This document shows positions 18,684 to 27,916 of a DNA stretch of 64,000 bases, in pieces. The position numbers and the translations under genes are program-made. Location of the stretch: the NCBI RefSeq assembly GCF_040656415.1, contig NZ_JBFAMC010000004.1, positions 186,001 through 250,000 on the forward strand. Reading direction: 5' to 3'. This stretch comes from Rhodococcus_F sp040656415 (GTDB lineage: Bacteria; Actinomycetota; Actinomycetes; Mycobacteriales; Mycobacteriaceae). The notes below the pieces were generated by a model. It had not been told where the DNA came from. It did not search any database and was given only the letters and a program-made list of their open reading frames with translations. Position 1 is the first letter of the stretch, and every line of letters begins with the position of its first letter.

Positions 18684-21600
18684 GTGCTCGACGTCAACTT
18701 CTTCGATGAGCTTCGCATTGGCCTGGCCAGCGCAGAGGACATCCGCAACTGGTCCTACGGTGAGGTCAAGAAGCCAGAGACCATCAACTACCGCACGCTC
18801 AAGCCCGAGAAGGACGGCCTTTTCTGCGAGAAGATCTTCGGTCCCACCCGGGACTGGGAGTGCTACTGCGGAAAGTACAAGCGCGTCCGCTTCAAGGGCA
18901 TCATCTGTGAACGCTGCGGTGTCGAGGTGACCCGCGCGAAGGTTCGACGTGAGCGTATGGGCCACATCGAACTGGCTGCCCCTGTGACGCACATCTGGTA
19001 CTTCAAGGGTGTGCCCAGCCGTCTCGGCTACCTCCTCGACCTGGCGCCGAAGGATCTCGAGAAGATCATCTACTTCGCCTCGTACGTCATCGTCGGCGTC
19101 GACGAGGAACTGCGTCACAACGAGCTCTCCACGCTCGAGGCCGAGATGGAGGTAGAGAAGAAGACCATCACCGATCAGCGAGACGCCGACCTCGAGGCGC
19201 GCGCGCAGAAGCTCGAAGCCGACGTCGCCGAGCTGGAGGCCGAAGGAGCCAAGTCCGATGTCCGCCGCAAGGTCAAGGACGGCGGCGAGCGTGAGATGCG
19301 TCAGATCCGGGACCGTGCTCAGCGCGAGCTGGATCGTCTCGAGGAGATCTGGAATACGTTCACCAAGCTGAGCGTCAAGCAGCTCATCGTCGACGAACAG
19401 CTCTACCGCGAGCTGGTCGACCGCTACGGCGAGTACTTCACCGGTGCCATGGGCGCCGAGTCGATCCAGAAGCTCATCGAGAACTTCGACATCGATGCCG
19501 AGGCCGAAAGCCTGCGCGAGACCATCCGCAACGGCAAGGGCCAGAAGAAGCTCCGCGCGCTGAAGCGGCTCAAGGTGGTCGCGGCTTTCCAGGCCAACCA
19601 GAACTCGCCGATGGGCATGGTTCTGAACGCGGTGCCGGTGATCCCGCCGGAGCTGCGTCCGATGGTTCAGCTCGACGGTGGCCGCTTTGCCACTTCCGAC
19701 CTGAACGACCTGTACCGCCGAGTGATCAACCGCAACAACCGACTCAAGAGACTGATCGACCTCGGTGCCCCCGAGATCATCGTCAACAACGAGAAGCGGA
19801 TGCTGCAGGAGTCGGTAGACGCGCTGTTCGACAACGGCCGGCGTGGTCGCCCGGTCACCGGTCCCGGTAACCGTCCGCTGAAGTCCCTGAGCGACCTGCT
19901 CAAGGGCAAGCAGGGTCGATTCCGTCAGAACCTGCTCGGCAAGCGCGTCGACTACTCGGGACGTTCCGTCATCGTCGTCGGTCCGCAATTGAAGCTTCAC
20001 CAGTGCGGTCTGCCGAAGCTGATGGCGCTCGAACTGTTCAAGCCCTTCGTGATGAAGCGCTTGGTGGACCTGAACCACGCACAGAACATCAAGTCGGCCA
20101 AGCGCATGGTGGAACGTCAGCGCGCACAGGTGTGGGACGTCCTCGAAGAGGTCATCGGTGAGCACCCCGTGCTGCTGAACCGCGCACCGACGCTGCACCG
20201 ACTGGGTATCCAGGCGTTCGAGCCGCAGCTGGTCGAGGGCAAGGCCATCCAGCTGCACCCGCTGGTGTGTGAGGCGTTCAACGCCGACTTCGACGGTGAC
20301 CAGATGGCCGTACACCTTCCGCTGTCCGCGGAGGCGCAGGCTGAGGCCCGCATCCTGATGCTGTCGTCGAACAACATCCTCTCGCCCGCCTCGGGTCGAC
20401 CGCTGGCCATGCCCCGTCTGGACATGGTGACCGGTCTGTACCACCTGACTCGGTTGGACGAAGGCGCCGTCGGCGAACTCTCGGCATCGACCAAAGACGA
20501 GGCCGAGCAGGGTGTGTACTCTTCGCCGGCCGAGGCCCAGATGGCCGTCGATCTCGGCAAGCTGGCCGTGCAGGCGAGGATCAAGGTGCGTCTGACGAGG
20601 CAGCGCCCGCCCCGTGACCTCGAGGCTGAGCTCTTCCCCGAGGGCTGGAACCACGGCGACGGTTGGACGGCGGAGACGACGCTGGGCCGCGTGCTCTTCA
20701 ATGAGCTGCTCCCGGTCGACTACCCGTTCGTCAACGAGCAGATGCCCAAGAAGCGGCAGGCTACGATCATCAACGATCTCGCCGAGCGCTACCCCATGAT
20801 CGTGGTCGCACAGACGGTCGACAAGCTGAAGGACGCCGGTTTCTACTGGGCGACGCGTTCGGGTGTCACGGTCTCGATCTCCGACGTGCTTGTGCCGCCG
20901 GAGAAGGCCGACATCATGGAGTCGTTCGAGCAGCAGGCCGACCAGATCGAGAAGAAGTACCAGCGTGGTGCTTTGAACAAGGCGGAGCGCAACAGTGCTT
21001 TGGTCAAGATCTGGTCCGAAGCCACCGACGAGGTCGGCAGGGTGATGGAGGCACACTTCCCCGAAGAGAACCCGATCCCGATGATCGTGAAGTCCGGCGC
21101 CGCCGGCAACATGACTCAGGTTCGTTCACTCGCCGGCATGAAGGGCTTGGTGACCAACCCGAAGGGTGAGTTCATCCCGCGTCCGATCAAGTCCTCCTTC
21201 AAGGAAGGCCTGACCGTTCTCGAGTACTTCATCAATACGCACGGTGCACGTAAGGGTCTGGCCGATACCGCGCTGCGCACCGCCGACTCCGGTTACCTGA
21301 CCCGTCGTCTGGTGGACGTCTCACAGGACGTCATCGTCCGCGAGGTGGATTGTGGAACCGAGCGCGGCATCGTCACCACGATCGCCGAGAAGCAGGCCGA
21401 TGGCTCGATGATCCGCGATCCCCACGTGGAGACGAGCACGTACGCCCGCACCCTTGCGGCCGAAGCGGTCGACGCCGACGGCAACGTCATCGTCGAGCGC
21501 GGACACGACCTGGGTGACCCGGCTATCGACGCGCTGCTCGAAGCGGGCATCACGCAGGTCAAGGTCCGCTCGGTGCTCACTTGCACCACCGGCACCGGCG

Positions 21601-22640
21601 TCTGTGCCACCTGCTACGGCCGTTCGATGGCCACCGGCAAGCTCGTCGACATCGGTGAGGCCGTTGGTATCGTGGCCGCGCAGTCCATCGGTGAGCCCGG
21701 TACCCAGCTGACCATGCGTACGTTCCACCAGGGTGGTGTCGCCGGAGACGACATCACAGGTGGTCTGCCGCGTGTCCAGGAACTGTTCGAGGCTCGCGTA
21801 CCCAAGGGCAAGGCCCCGATCGCAGATGTCACCGGTCGCGTGCAACTCGAGGACGGCGATCGCTTCTACAAGATCACCATCGTCCCGGACGACGGTGGCG
21901 AGGAGGTTGTCTACGACAAGCTCTCGAAGCGTCAGCGTCTGCGTGTCTTCAAGCACGAAGACGGCACCGAGCGCCTGCTGGCCGACGGTGACCACGTGGA
22001 GGTCGGTCAGCAGCTCATGGAAGGTGCTGCCGATCCGCATGAGGTGCTGCGTGTCATGGGCCCCCGCCAGGTACAGATTCACCTGGTCAACGAGGTTCAG
22101 GAGGTGTACCGGAGCCAGGGTGTGTCGATCCACGACAAGCACATCGAGGTCATCGTGCGTCAGATGTTGCGTCGCGTGACGATCATCGACTCCGGTGCCA
22201 CGGAGTTCCTGCCCGGTTCGCTGACCGAGCGCGCGGACTTCGAAGCTGCCAACCGTCGTGTCGTTGCCGAGGGCGGCGAGCCCGCAGCCGGACGTCCGGT
22301 GTTGATGGGTATCACCAAGGCATCGCTGGCGACAGACTCGTGGCTGTCCGCGGCCTCCTTCCAGGAGACCACTCGTGTGCTGACCGATGCGGCTATCAAC
22401 TGCCGCTCCGACAAGCTGATCGGTCTCAAGGAGAACGTGATCATCGGAAAGCTGATCCCTGCTGGTACCGGCATCAACCGCTACCGCAACATTCAGGTTC
22501 AGCCGACCGAGGAGGCCCGTGCCGCCGCTTACGCGGTTCCCTCCTACGAAGATCAGTACTACAGCCCGGACGGCTTCGGCCAGGGCACCGGTGCCGCAGT
22601 GCCGCTGGACGACTACGGGTTCAGCAACGATTACCGGTAA
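18684..22640 (+). CDS. rpoC: DNA-directed RNA polymerase subunit beta'
   Basis: This encodes 1318 aa from GTG 18684, preceded by GGGGAAAGGAAG. The N-terminal zinc site CYCGKYKRVRFKGIICERCG is present. The absolutely conserved magnesium-binding loop NADFDGDQMAVH lies at about residue 533. The second zinc site is formed by the Cys of VDCGTERG and by TCTTGTGVCATCYG. The trigger-loop region GEPGTQLTMRTFHQGG is intact. Length and motif order match actinobacterial RpoC. A strong terminator follows within 100 bp. Confidence 0.97.
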   Translation: MLDVNFFDELRIGLASAEDIRNWSYGEVKKPETINYRTLKPEKDGLFCEKIFGPTRDWECYCGKYKRVRFKGIICERCGVEVTRAKVRRERMGHIELAAPVTHIWYFKGVPSRLGYLLDLAPKDLEKIIYFASYVIVGVDEELRHNELSTLEAEMEVEKKTITDQRDADLEARAQKLEADVAELEAEGAKSDVRRKVKDGGEREMRQIRDRAQRELDRLEEIWNTFTKLSVKQLIVDEQLYRELVDRYGEYFTGAMGAESIQKLIENFDIDAEAESLRETIRNGKGQKKLRALKRLKVVAAFQANQNSPMGMVLNAVPVIPPELRPMVQLDGGRFATSDLNDLYRRVINRNNRLKRLIDLGAPEIIVNNEKRMLQESVDALFDNGRRGRPVTGPGNRPLKSLSDLLKGKQGRFRQNLLGKRVDYSGRSVIVVGPQLKLHQCGLPKLMALELFKPFVMKRLVDLNHAQNIKSAKRMVERQRAQVWDVLEEVIGEHPVLLNRAPTLHRLGIQAFEPQLVEGKAIQLHPLVCEAFNADFDGDQMAVHLPLSAEAQAEARILMLSSNNILSPASGRPLAMPRLDMVTGLYHLTRLDEGAVGELSASTKDEAEQGVYSSPAEAQMAVDLGKLAVQARIKVRLTRQRPPRDLEAELFPEGWNHGDGWTAETTLGRVLFNELLPVDYPFVNEQMPKKRQATIINDLAERYPMIVVAQTVDKLKDAGFYWATRSGVTVSISDVLVPPEKADIMESFEQQADQIEKKYQRGALNKAERNSALVKIWSEATDEVGRVMEAHFPEENPIPMIVKSGAAGNMTQVRSLAGMKGLVTNPKGEFIPRPIKSSFKEGLTVLEYFINTHGARKGLADTALRTADSGYLTRRLVDVSQDVIVREVDCGTERGIVTTIAEKQADGSMIRDPHVETSTYARTLAAEAVDADGNVIVERGHDLGDPAIDALLEAGITQVKVRSVLTCTTGTGVCATCYGRSMATGKLVDIGEAVGIVAAQSIGEPGTQLTMRTFHQGGVAGDDITGGLPRVQELFEARVPKGKAPIADVTGRVQLEDGDRFYKITIVPDDGGEEVVYDKLSKRQRLRVFKHEDGTERLLADGDHVEVGQQLMEGAADPHEVLRVMGPRQVQIHLVNEVQEVYRSQGVSIHDKHIEVIVRQMLRRVTIIDSGATEFLPGSLTERADFEAANRRVVAEGGEPAAGRPVLMGITKASLATDSWLSAASFQETTRVLTDAAINCRSDKLIGLKENVIIGKLIPAGTGINRYRNIQVQPTEEARAAAYAVPSYEDQYYSPDGFGQGTGAAVPLDDYGFSNDYR

Positions 22641-22694
22641 GCGCTCTGCGCTCGGTTGACGAGATTCGAGGCTCGCCAGCCGCGCGCACGACGA

Positions 22695-22738
22695 AATATT
22701 GGCCCCACCCCATTCTCTTCGGGGGTGGGGCCAATATT
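22695..22738 (+). terminator. Strong terminator of the rpoBC operon
   Basis: A perfect 17-bp stem pairs 22695-22711 (AATATTGGCCCCACCCC) with 22722-22738 around a 10-nt loop, followed by CTTG. The AT-rich foot of the stem would also work in the opposite direction. It marks the end of rpoC transcription. Confidence 0.9.
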
Positions 22739-22880
22739 CTTGCTGCACAGTTGTCCGGACACTCGTCCGAGAGGTGTCGGCTCTCGCGATATGCAATCGA
22801 GGTTCGGCCCCAAGTGGTCAATCGCGACTAGTCTCGACTACATCTGACCGGTATGCCTGATTTGCAGAACGGAGACGAGG

Positions 22881-23084
22881 ATGTCGGACAAGAAGAAGAT
22901 CGATCGAGTCAAGGCTGAGTCGGCGCTCGAGGTGGTGCGGGAGAGTCCCACGATCGCACTCATCACGGCGGCACCGGCGCTGGTCGTGTTCGGCGTGGTG
23001 TGGTGGCTGCTCGGGTTCGGGTGGGCACTTTCGCTGGCGGTAGTGCTCGCGGTCGTCGCGGTGGCCGGGCGAAAGTTGTTCTGA
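22881..23084 (+). CDS. Small hydrophobic membrane protein, function unknown
   Basis: This encodes 67 aa beginning MSDKKKIDRVKAESALEVV, with a GGAGACGAGG ribosome binding site. A charged N-terminus of about 25 residues is followed by two closely spaced hydrophobic stretches (TIALITAAPALVVFGVVWWL and ALSLAVVLAVVAVAG). I do not recognise a family with a known role. It lies between the rpoBC terminator and a convergent phosphatase gene whose stop is only 4 bp away. Confidence 0.62.
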   Translation: MSDKKKIDRVKAESALEVVRESPTIALITAAPALVVFGVVWWLLGFGWALSLAVVLAVVAVAGRKLF

Positions 23085-23088
23085 GGCG

Positions 23089-23601
23089 CTACCTCGGAAC
23101 GTGAAATGTCGTCAGTGATGCCGCACGCGAGGTGAGTTCGTCCCAGCCGCACGGTACCGCAAGCACGGCGAGTGCCGAGGTCGGGAACTTCTCGCGTATC
23201 AGACGAGCCGCCTCGCCGTCGAAGTCATCGGTCAGATCCAATGCAGCCAATGGCATACCCGGAGCGTGGCCAACGACCAGCAGAGTACGTACCGCAGGCT
23301 CGATCTGCACGATCTGCTCCAGAACCCGCTCCGGGTCGGCGCCGTACAGTTCATCGGCGAATCGGGTAGGGGCGTCGATCCTCGTTGCCTCCAGTGTTTC
23401 GCGAGTGCGGCGAGCGGTTGAACACAACACCGTGTCGATCGGTGGGTGAGTCGACCGTAGCCATTCGCCGGCCAATCCAGCCTCCCTCCACCCACGCGAA
23501 GTCAGTGGGCGCTCGTGATCCGCAGCCCCTGTCGGATATCCCGACTTGCCGTGGCGCATGAGGATCAGGGTGCGGTCAGGTGCCGGGGCGTTCTCGGGCA
23601 T
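23089..23601 (-). CDS. SixA-like histidine phosphatase
   Basis: This encodes 170 aa on the minus strand. The phosphohistidine motif LMRHGKSGY lies at about residues 14-22, and the second catalytic His is in VVGHAPGMPL. The arginine pair of the family is visible in CSTARRTRETL. The short length and the GKS after RH point to the SixA subfamily, which dephosphorylates His on signalling proteins, rather than to phosphoglycerate mutase. The true substrate here is unknown. It converges on the preceding small gene. Confidence 0.85.
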   Translation of the reverse strand: MPENAPAPDRTLILMRHGKSGYPTGAADHERPLTSRGWREAGLAGEWLRSTHPPIDTVLCSTARRTRETLEATRIDAPTRFADELYGADPERVLEQIVQIEPAVRTLLVVGHAPGMPLAALDLTDDFDGEAARLIREKFPTSALAVLAVPCGWDELTSRAASLTTFHVPR

Positions 23602-24042
23602 GGGTTGACGCTAGATCAATTGTCTCGTGCTCGCGAGTCGACGCGGATTCCGCCCCGCCGCCCTGTCTGGTGGACCCAGGCCAGACCCTCGAATGCGGCA
23701 CCAGCCCACCATAGTCGGCAGATATTTCCAAATACTCTGCACTGAAGAGTATTTCGGAGTTCGTCGTCGGCAGACTCGATGAGGTCTCGACAATCTCGAG
23801 TAGCGCACCCTCAGTTGAGCGGACAAGTCTTGTCGTCACCCGATCAACGATCGCCGCAACCAAATGCCGAGAAACTGACCGAACGGTTGGGCGCTGTGCG
23901 ACAATGATCCGACCGTCCATCGTGATCGGAGGCTCGATGACGGTAAAGTATTGCAGCATAATGGAATTCATCGTTTCGTGACAGGACATCATGCTCGGAT
24001 GACTTCCGTACCCACGATTGCAGAAGAAACGGTGGCACGCTG
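23602..24042. other. 441-bp AT-richer gap without a supported gene
   Basis: The stretch between the divergent phosphatase and hydrolase genes is clearly lower in GC than its surroundings. A 138-codon minus-strand frame (23576-23992) crosses it but runs into the phosphatase coding region, has no ribosome binding site and no recognisable product. A 9-bp inverted repeat is listed separately. Promoters for both flanking genes must lie here, but none is obvious. Confidence 0.5.
23730..23754. repeat. Perfect 9-bp inverted repeat in the AT-rich gap
   Basis: AAATACTCT at 23730-23738 and AGAGTATTT at 23746-23754 are exact inverse complements around a 7-nt spacer. It stands between divergently transcribed genes, so it could be an operator or a weak bidirectional terminator. 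There is no further copy in the window that I noticed. Confidence 0.7.
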
Positions 24043-24879
24043 ATGGACCAAAATGGTCAGCAACAATTCATAGAGACTCCGGATGGGAAACTGTCCTCGG
24101 AATGGTTTCGTGCAGAGAACGAACACACTCGTCTGGTCTTCTTTCCGGCGATGGGTGTCAAGATCCGGCACTACCGCAGGCTTGCGGCCGGTCTGGCCGA
24201 CGTCGGGATCACCTGCATCACAGTCGAATACCGCGGTCAAGACGGCAGCTCGAACATCGATCGCAGCAGCCGATTCGGCTATTCGGAGATAGCCACTATA
24301 GATATTCCCGCTGCGCTCGCGGCGGCCGCGCAACCAGGAGTGCCGACATGGGTTGGTGGCCATAGCCTTGGTGCCCAACTGACTACGCTTTCGGCCGCAA
24401 CGAACGGCCTCGTCGACGCCGAAGGAATTGTATCCGTAGCAGGAGGAACACCGTACTTTCGCAGCTACCCACTACTCGATGCATGGCGTCCCCTACTTGG
24501 AACCACCGGGCCGGTACTGGTATCGGCTGCTGTTGGTTACTGGCCTGGTGACCGGATCGGGATAGGCGGCCGACAGTCGAAGCACCTCACTCGAGACTGG
24601 GCTCGCCTCGCCTGGACGGGCAATTTTGAGAGACTCCGGGGTGTCCAGGGCGAATCAACCGATTTCAACAAGTTCGACCGGCCATTCGTGGCAATCGTTT
24701 TCGACGATGATTCACTGGCGCCTGCTTCTACAGCGGAGGCGCTCATAGCGAAACTCCCGCGCGCGCGTGGAAGTGTCGTCTGTGTCCCGGGGGACGGTGG
24801 ACACGTTCAATGGCTCGAGAAGCCAGGGAATGCGATCTCCTCGATCCAGACAGCGACTAGTGTTCCTGAGAAGTTCTGA
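24043..24879 (+). CDS. Alpha/beta-fold hydrolase
   Basis: This encodes 278 aa. The nucleophile elbow GGHSLGAQL places Ser at about residue 108. The expected acid is in the VFDDDSLAP segment and the catalytic His in DGGHVQWLE near the C-terminus, so the triad looks complete. The N-terminal part contains the oxyanion-side motif VFFPAMGVKIRHYR. Overall it resembles the serine aminopeptidase/esterase group of alpha/beta hydrolases. The substrate is unknown. The ribosome binding site before ATG 24043 is weak. A DUF1272 gene follows 23 bp downstream. Confidence 0.8.
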   Translation: MDQNGQQQFIETPDGKLSSEWFRAENEHTRLVFFPAMGVKIRHYRRLAAGLADVGITCITVEYRGQDGSSNIDRSSRFGYSEIATIDIPAALAAAAQPGVPTWVGGHSLGAQLTTLSAATNGLVDAEGIVSVAGGTPYFRSYPLLDAWRPLLGTTGPVLVSAAVGYWPGDRIGIGGRQSKHLTRDWARLAWTGNFERLRGVQGESTDFNKFDRPFVAIVFDDDSLAPASTAEALIAKLPRARGSVVCVPGDGGHVQWLEKPGNAISSIQTATSVPEKF

Positions 24880-24902
24880 CCGACTCCTTCCAGGGGGCTC
24901 AA

Positions 24903-25139
24903 ATGTTGACCATGAAAACGAAGTGTGAGGCGTGCGGGGCGCCTCTGCAAAACGATTCCGACGCGTCGATCTGCAGCTACGAATGCACGTTCTGCAGTGC
25001 CTGCACAGCCGAGATGGACAACCTGTGCCCGAACTGCGGAGGAGAGCTGTGCGCCAGGCCTCGTCGCACAACTGGCGCGGTGCAGATCACGCGACGTGCA
25101 CCCGCACGACTCCTCCGATCCCTCAGGGCTCGGCGGTGA
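24903..25139 (+). CDS. DUF1272 zinc-ribbon-like protein
   Basis: This encodes 78 aa. It carries paired cysteine motifs: CEACGAPL near the N-terminus, then CSYECTFCSACTAEM and CPNCGGELC. This arrangement is the DUF1272 signature, small cytosolic proteins presumed to bind zinc. The C-terminal 25 residues are Arg-rich and extend beyond the usual domain end. The function is not known. It may be co-transcribed with the hydrolase upstream and converges with the thioesterase downstream. Confidence 0.8.
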   Translation: MLTMKTKCEACGAPLQNDSDASICSYECTFCSACTAEMDNLCPNCGGELCARPRRTTGAVQITRRAPARLLRSLRARR

Positions 25140-25209
25140 AGCGGGTGTAAGAGAACGATAGAGGCGGGTCGACGCAATCTCGCGTGACCTCTCTCGTCTC
25201 GGTTCGAGC

Positions 25210-26028
25210 TCAGCTCGTCGGCTTCGCCGAGCTTGGAGATGCTGTTGGTGGCGTGCTCAGTGGTCCGACGTGGGCCAATGCACGCAGGGCATCGTCGACG
25301 AGGAACCAAACGGTCAGCGATGTGTCATCCCGGCGGAAACGCAGGATGATCTTGTCGGTCGAGACGATGGGAGCAAGGTACTCGAGTACCGCGCGATGGG
25401 GGTTGTCGACAAGTCGGCCGCCACCGGGATGCTCGTGGTCTGCGAGTAACTCCTCGACGGCCTGCCAATAGACCGCGTTGTTGACATGGTCGAATGGGTC
25501 GATGTCGGTGCGGCGCAACACGAATTCGCATTCTTCGACATCTTGCTCGTCGGTGGCCGGCGCGTTCTCGACGAGCCAGCGCTTCCACTTGAGTCTGTGT
25601 TCGTCGGCGGATTCACCGAGGCTTTCGATGAATTTGTCGTCGATCCTTGTGGGCATTCCGGTGTCCGCGCTGATGTGGATCCAGAAGCCCTCGGTCTCGA
25701 TCAGGGCGCCCGATTCGCCCTTGATCTGCACCCGCATGTTCGTCCAGCGCGTCGACAACGCCGAGCACCAGCGCCGGAGGTGCACCCGCTCGGGCCATAT
25801 GGCCGGCCGAACGATATCGATGACTGTGCGCCGGACGATCCACAGCGGGTGGCTGTCGGCGGCTTGTGCCGCCTCGAGGTTGTCCAGCCCGACATCTTGT
25901 AGATAGCGCGCGATCCCGTCGAGGCGCAGCCGCTTTGCAGCGTCGATATCGCCTGTTCGGACGGGCCAGGACGCGTCGAAGAATCTACCGCGTGAAGGTG
26001 GAACTGCGAGTGGTCGGTCGAGTGCCAA
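25210..26028 (-). CDS. Acyl-ACP thioesterase family protein (double hotdog)
   Basis: This encodes 272 aa with two hotdog domains, as in FatA/FatB-type thioesterases. The N-terminal domain contains TGDIDAAKRLRLDGIARYLQ. The C-terminal domain has the catalytic-region motif DIDPFDHVNNAVYW at about residues 195-208. In the family these enzymes release fatty acids from acyl-ACP; in actinobacteria the physiological substrate is not established. The last 25 residues are a Ser/Pro/Ala-rich tail. It is divergent from fprB, with a palindrome in the shared promoter region. Confidence 0.85.
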   Translation of the reverse strand: MALDRPLAVPPSRGRFFDASWPVRTGDIDAAKRLRLDGIARYLQDVGLDNLEAAQAADSHPLWIVRRTVIDIVRPAIWPERVHLRRWCSALSTRWTNMRVQIKGESGALIETEGFWIHISADTGMPTRIDDKFIESLGESADEHRLKWKRWLVENAPATDEQDVEECEFVLRRTDIDPFDHVNNAVYWQAVEELLADHEHPGGGRLVDNPHRAVLEYLAPIVSTDKIILRFRRDDTSLTVWFLVDDALRALAHVGPLSTPPTASPSSAKPTS

Positions 26029-26106
26029 GATGTTGTTCCTTCTGCTCGGGACGTAGTCCAGATTCTCCCATCATGCAACGATGCTTGTTCGTGTGAGCAG
26101 TTCTCG

Positions 26107-26137
26107 GTAACGTTTATACGTGTTACGAGATGTAACA
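26107..26137. promoter_or_regulatory. Candidate operator between the thioesterase gene and fprB
   Basis: TGTTAC at 26121-26126 and GTAACA at 26132-26137 form a perfect inverted repeat with a 5-bp spacer. A third element, GTAAC at 26107-26111, lies one and a half turns upstream. The position, 40-70 bp before fprB ATG and about 80-110 bp before the thioesterase start, suits a regulator of both genes. The regulator is unknown. Confidence 0.5.
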
Positions 26138-26176
26138 TAAATTAGTCCTGTGCTTTGGATCGCGTGAGGGAACGCA

Positions 26177-27853
26177 ATGGCATACGTCATTACCCAGGCC
26201 TGTTGTAACGACGCGAGTTGTGTCTCCGCATGTCCCGTGAACTGCATCCACCCGACACCGGGCGAGCGGGAGTTCGCACGGACCGAGCTGTTGTACATAG
26301 ACCCAGAGACCTGCATCGACTGTGGCGCTTGCGTCGATGTCTGCCCGGTGGGGGCGATCTTCCCCGAGGACGAGCTGTTCGGTTCCCTGACCCGCTACAA
26401 GGACATCAATGCCGACTACTACAAGACGAATCCGATGCCCGACGGCTGGATCCCACTGACACCGGAGGCTCCTCCGCGCCGCGATCTGGGTACGTTGCGC
26501 GTGGCCGTGGTCGGCGCGGGTCCAGCCGCCTGCTACGCGGCCGCGGAACTGCTGGAGCGGTCGGACGTAGAGGTCGAGATGTTCGAGAAGCTGCCCACAC
26601 CGTTCGGACTGGTACGTGCGGGCGTTGCCCCCGACCATCCCGAAACCAGAGAAGTGGCGCGGATGTTCGAGTGGAGGCTCGACAGGCCCAACTTCGAATT
26701 TCACCTCAACGTCGAGGTCGGCAAGCACATCACTCACGATGAGTTGCTGGAGAACTATCACGCCGTCATATACGCCGTTGGCGCGTCCGGTGACCGCCGC
26801 TTGGGAATTCCTGGTGAAGACCTACCCGGCGTCCACTCTGCGACGGATTTCGTTGCCTGGTACAACGGCCATCCCGACTACGTGCGGCACTCGTTCGACC
26901 TTTCCGGGAACCGTGCGGTCATCGTCGGCAACGGCAACGTGGCGCTCGATGTGGCCCGCATCCTGACGATGAAGATCGAGGATCTGGAGCGGACTGACAT
27001 CGCTGATCACGCTCTCGCTGCGCTGCGGCACAGCAACATCGAGGAGGTCGTGATCCTAGGTCGCCGCGGTTGCGCGCAGGCCGCATACTCGAGCCCGGAA
27101 TTCCTGGCACTCGGTTATCTCGCGAACGTGGACGTTGTGATCGATAGCGGCGACCTCGGACTCCGCGGTCGCGATCAGGCCTGGTCAGCCGATCCGGCGA
27201 CCGCGATGAAGATCCGGCTCGTTCAGGAGTTCGCGGGGTGTGAACCGCGCCCCGGCCGCAAGCGCATAGTGTTCCGCTACCTGACATCGCCGCTCGCGGT
27301 CGTGGGTTCCACCAAGGCCGAGGCCTTGCAGTACGGACGCAACGAACTAGCGACTGACGAGTCGGGTCTGGTGTCCGCGAAACTGTCATCGGCGAAACCG
27401 ATGGGCGGCGAGGGGGCACTCGATACCTCCCTCGTGTTCCGTTCTATCGGGTGCCGGGGCAATCCGGTCGACGGGGTCGCGTTCGACGAGCAGCATGGCG
27501 TGATCCCCAACGAGCGGGGCCGTGTCTGCGACCGGGTGTACGTGGCCGGGTGGATCAAGCGTGGTCCCAGTGGTGTCATCGGGACGAACAAGGCGTGCGC
27601 AAAGGAGACTGTGTCGACTCTGCTTGCCGATTTCGCGGCCGGGAGGTTCCCGCAAACGGTTGGCGCGCGCAAGGACGTGAGGAAACTGATCGAGCGGCGA
27701 CAACCAGAGCGGATCGGTTTCGCGGGCTGGCGCGCGATCGACGCCTCGGAGAGGGCGCGCGCGGCAGGCTCCGGACGGCCGAGGATCAAGGTCACGAACC
27801 GATCCGAGATGGTGTCCATCGCGCGCAAACGTAGGCACTTCTTCGCTCGCTGA
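26177..27853 (+). CDS. fprB: Ferredoxin/ferredoxin-NADP reductase fusion (FprB type)
   Basis: This encodes 558 aa. The N-terminal ferredoxin domain (1-100) holds two cysteine clusters, CCNDASCVSACPVNC and CIDCGACVDVCPVG, for a 7Fe or 2x[4Fe-4S] centre. From about residue 110 comes an adrenodoxin-reductase-like flavoprotein: FAD motif VVGAGPAACYAA, then GLVRAGVAPDHPE, and NADPH motif IVGNGNVALDVARIL. Near the end is GWIKRGPSGVIGTNK. Length and domain order match mycobacterial FprB. It transfers electrons between NADPH and ferredoxins. The last 60 residues are Arg-rich. Confidence 0.93.
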   Translation: MAYVITQACCNDASCVSACPVNCIHPTPGEREFARTELLYIDPETCIDCGACVDVCPVGAIFPEDELFGSLTRYKDINADYYKTNPMPDGWIPLTPEAPPRRDLGTLRVAVVGAGPAACYAAAELLERSDVEVEMFEKLPTPFGLVRAGVAPDHPETREVARMFEWRLDRPNFEFHLNVEVGKHITHDELLENYHAVIYAVGASGDRRLGIPGEDLPGVHSATDFVAWYNGHPDYVRHSFDLSGNRAVIVGNGNVALDVARILTMKIEDLERTDIADHALAALRHSNIEEVVILGRRGCAQAAYSSPEFLALGYLANVDVVIDSGDLGLRGRDQAWSADPATAMKIRLVQEFAGCEPRPGRKRIVFRYLTSPLAVVGSTKAEALQYGRNELATDESGLVSAKLSSAKPMGGEGALDTSLVFRSIGCRGNPVDGVAFDEQHGVIPNERGRVCDRVYVAGWIKRGPSGVIGTNKACAKETVSTLLADFAAGRFPQTVGARKDVRKLIERRQPERIGFAGWRAIDASERARAAGSGRPRIKVTNRSEMVSIARKRRHFFAR

Positions 27854-27916
27854 CCTCGCCAGGTCAGTCCCGTTTCATCGGGTGTTGTGGCTCGGACGTG
27901 GATAATTTGCTTGCAC

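Noticed and set aside
18630..21056. 808-codon open frame on the minus strand opposite rpoC
   Set aside because: It is antisense to a certain gene and reflects codon bias in high-GC DNA. The translation is rich in His, Arg, Leu, Val and Asp repeats and has no recognisable domain.
23576..23992. 138-codon minus-strand frame in the AT-rich gap
   Set aside because: It overlaps the coding start of the phosphatase gene, has no ribosome binding site and no family features. Described as a gap instead.
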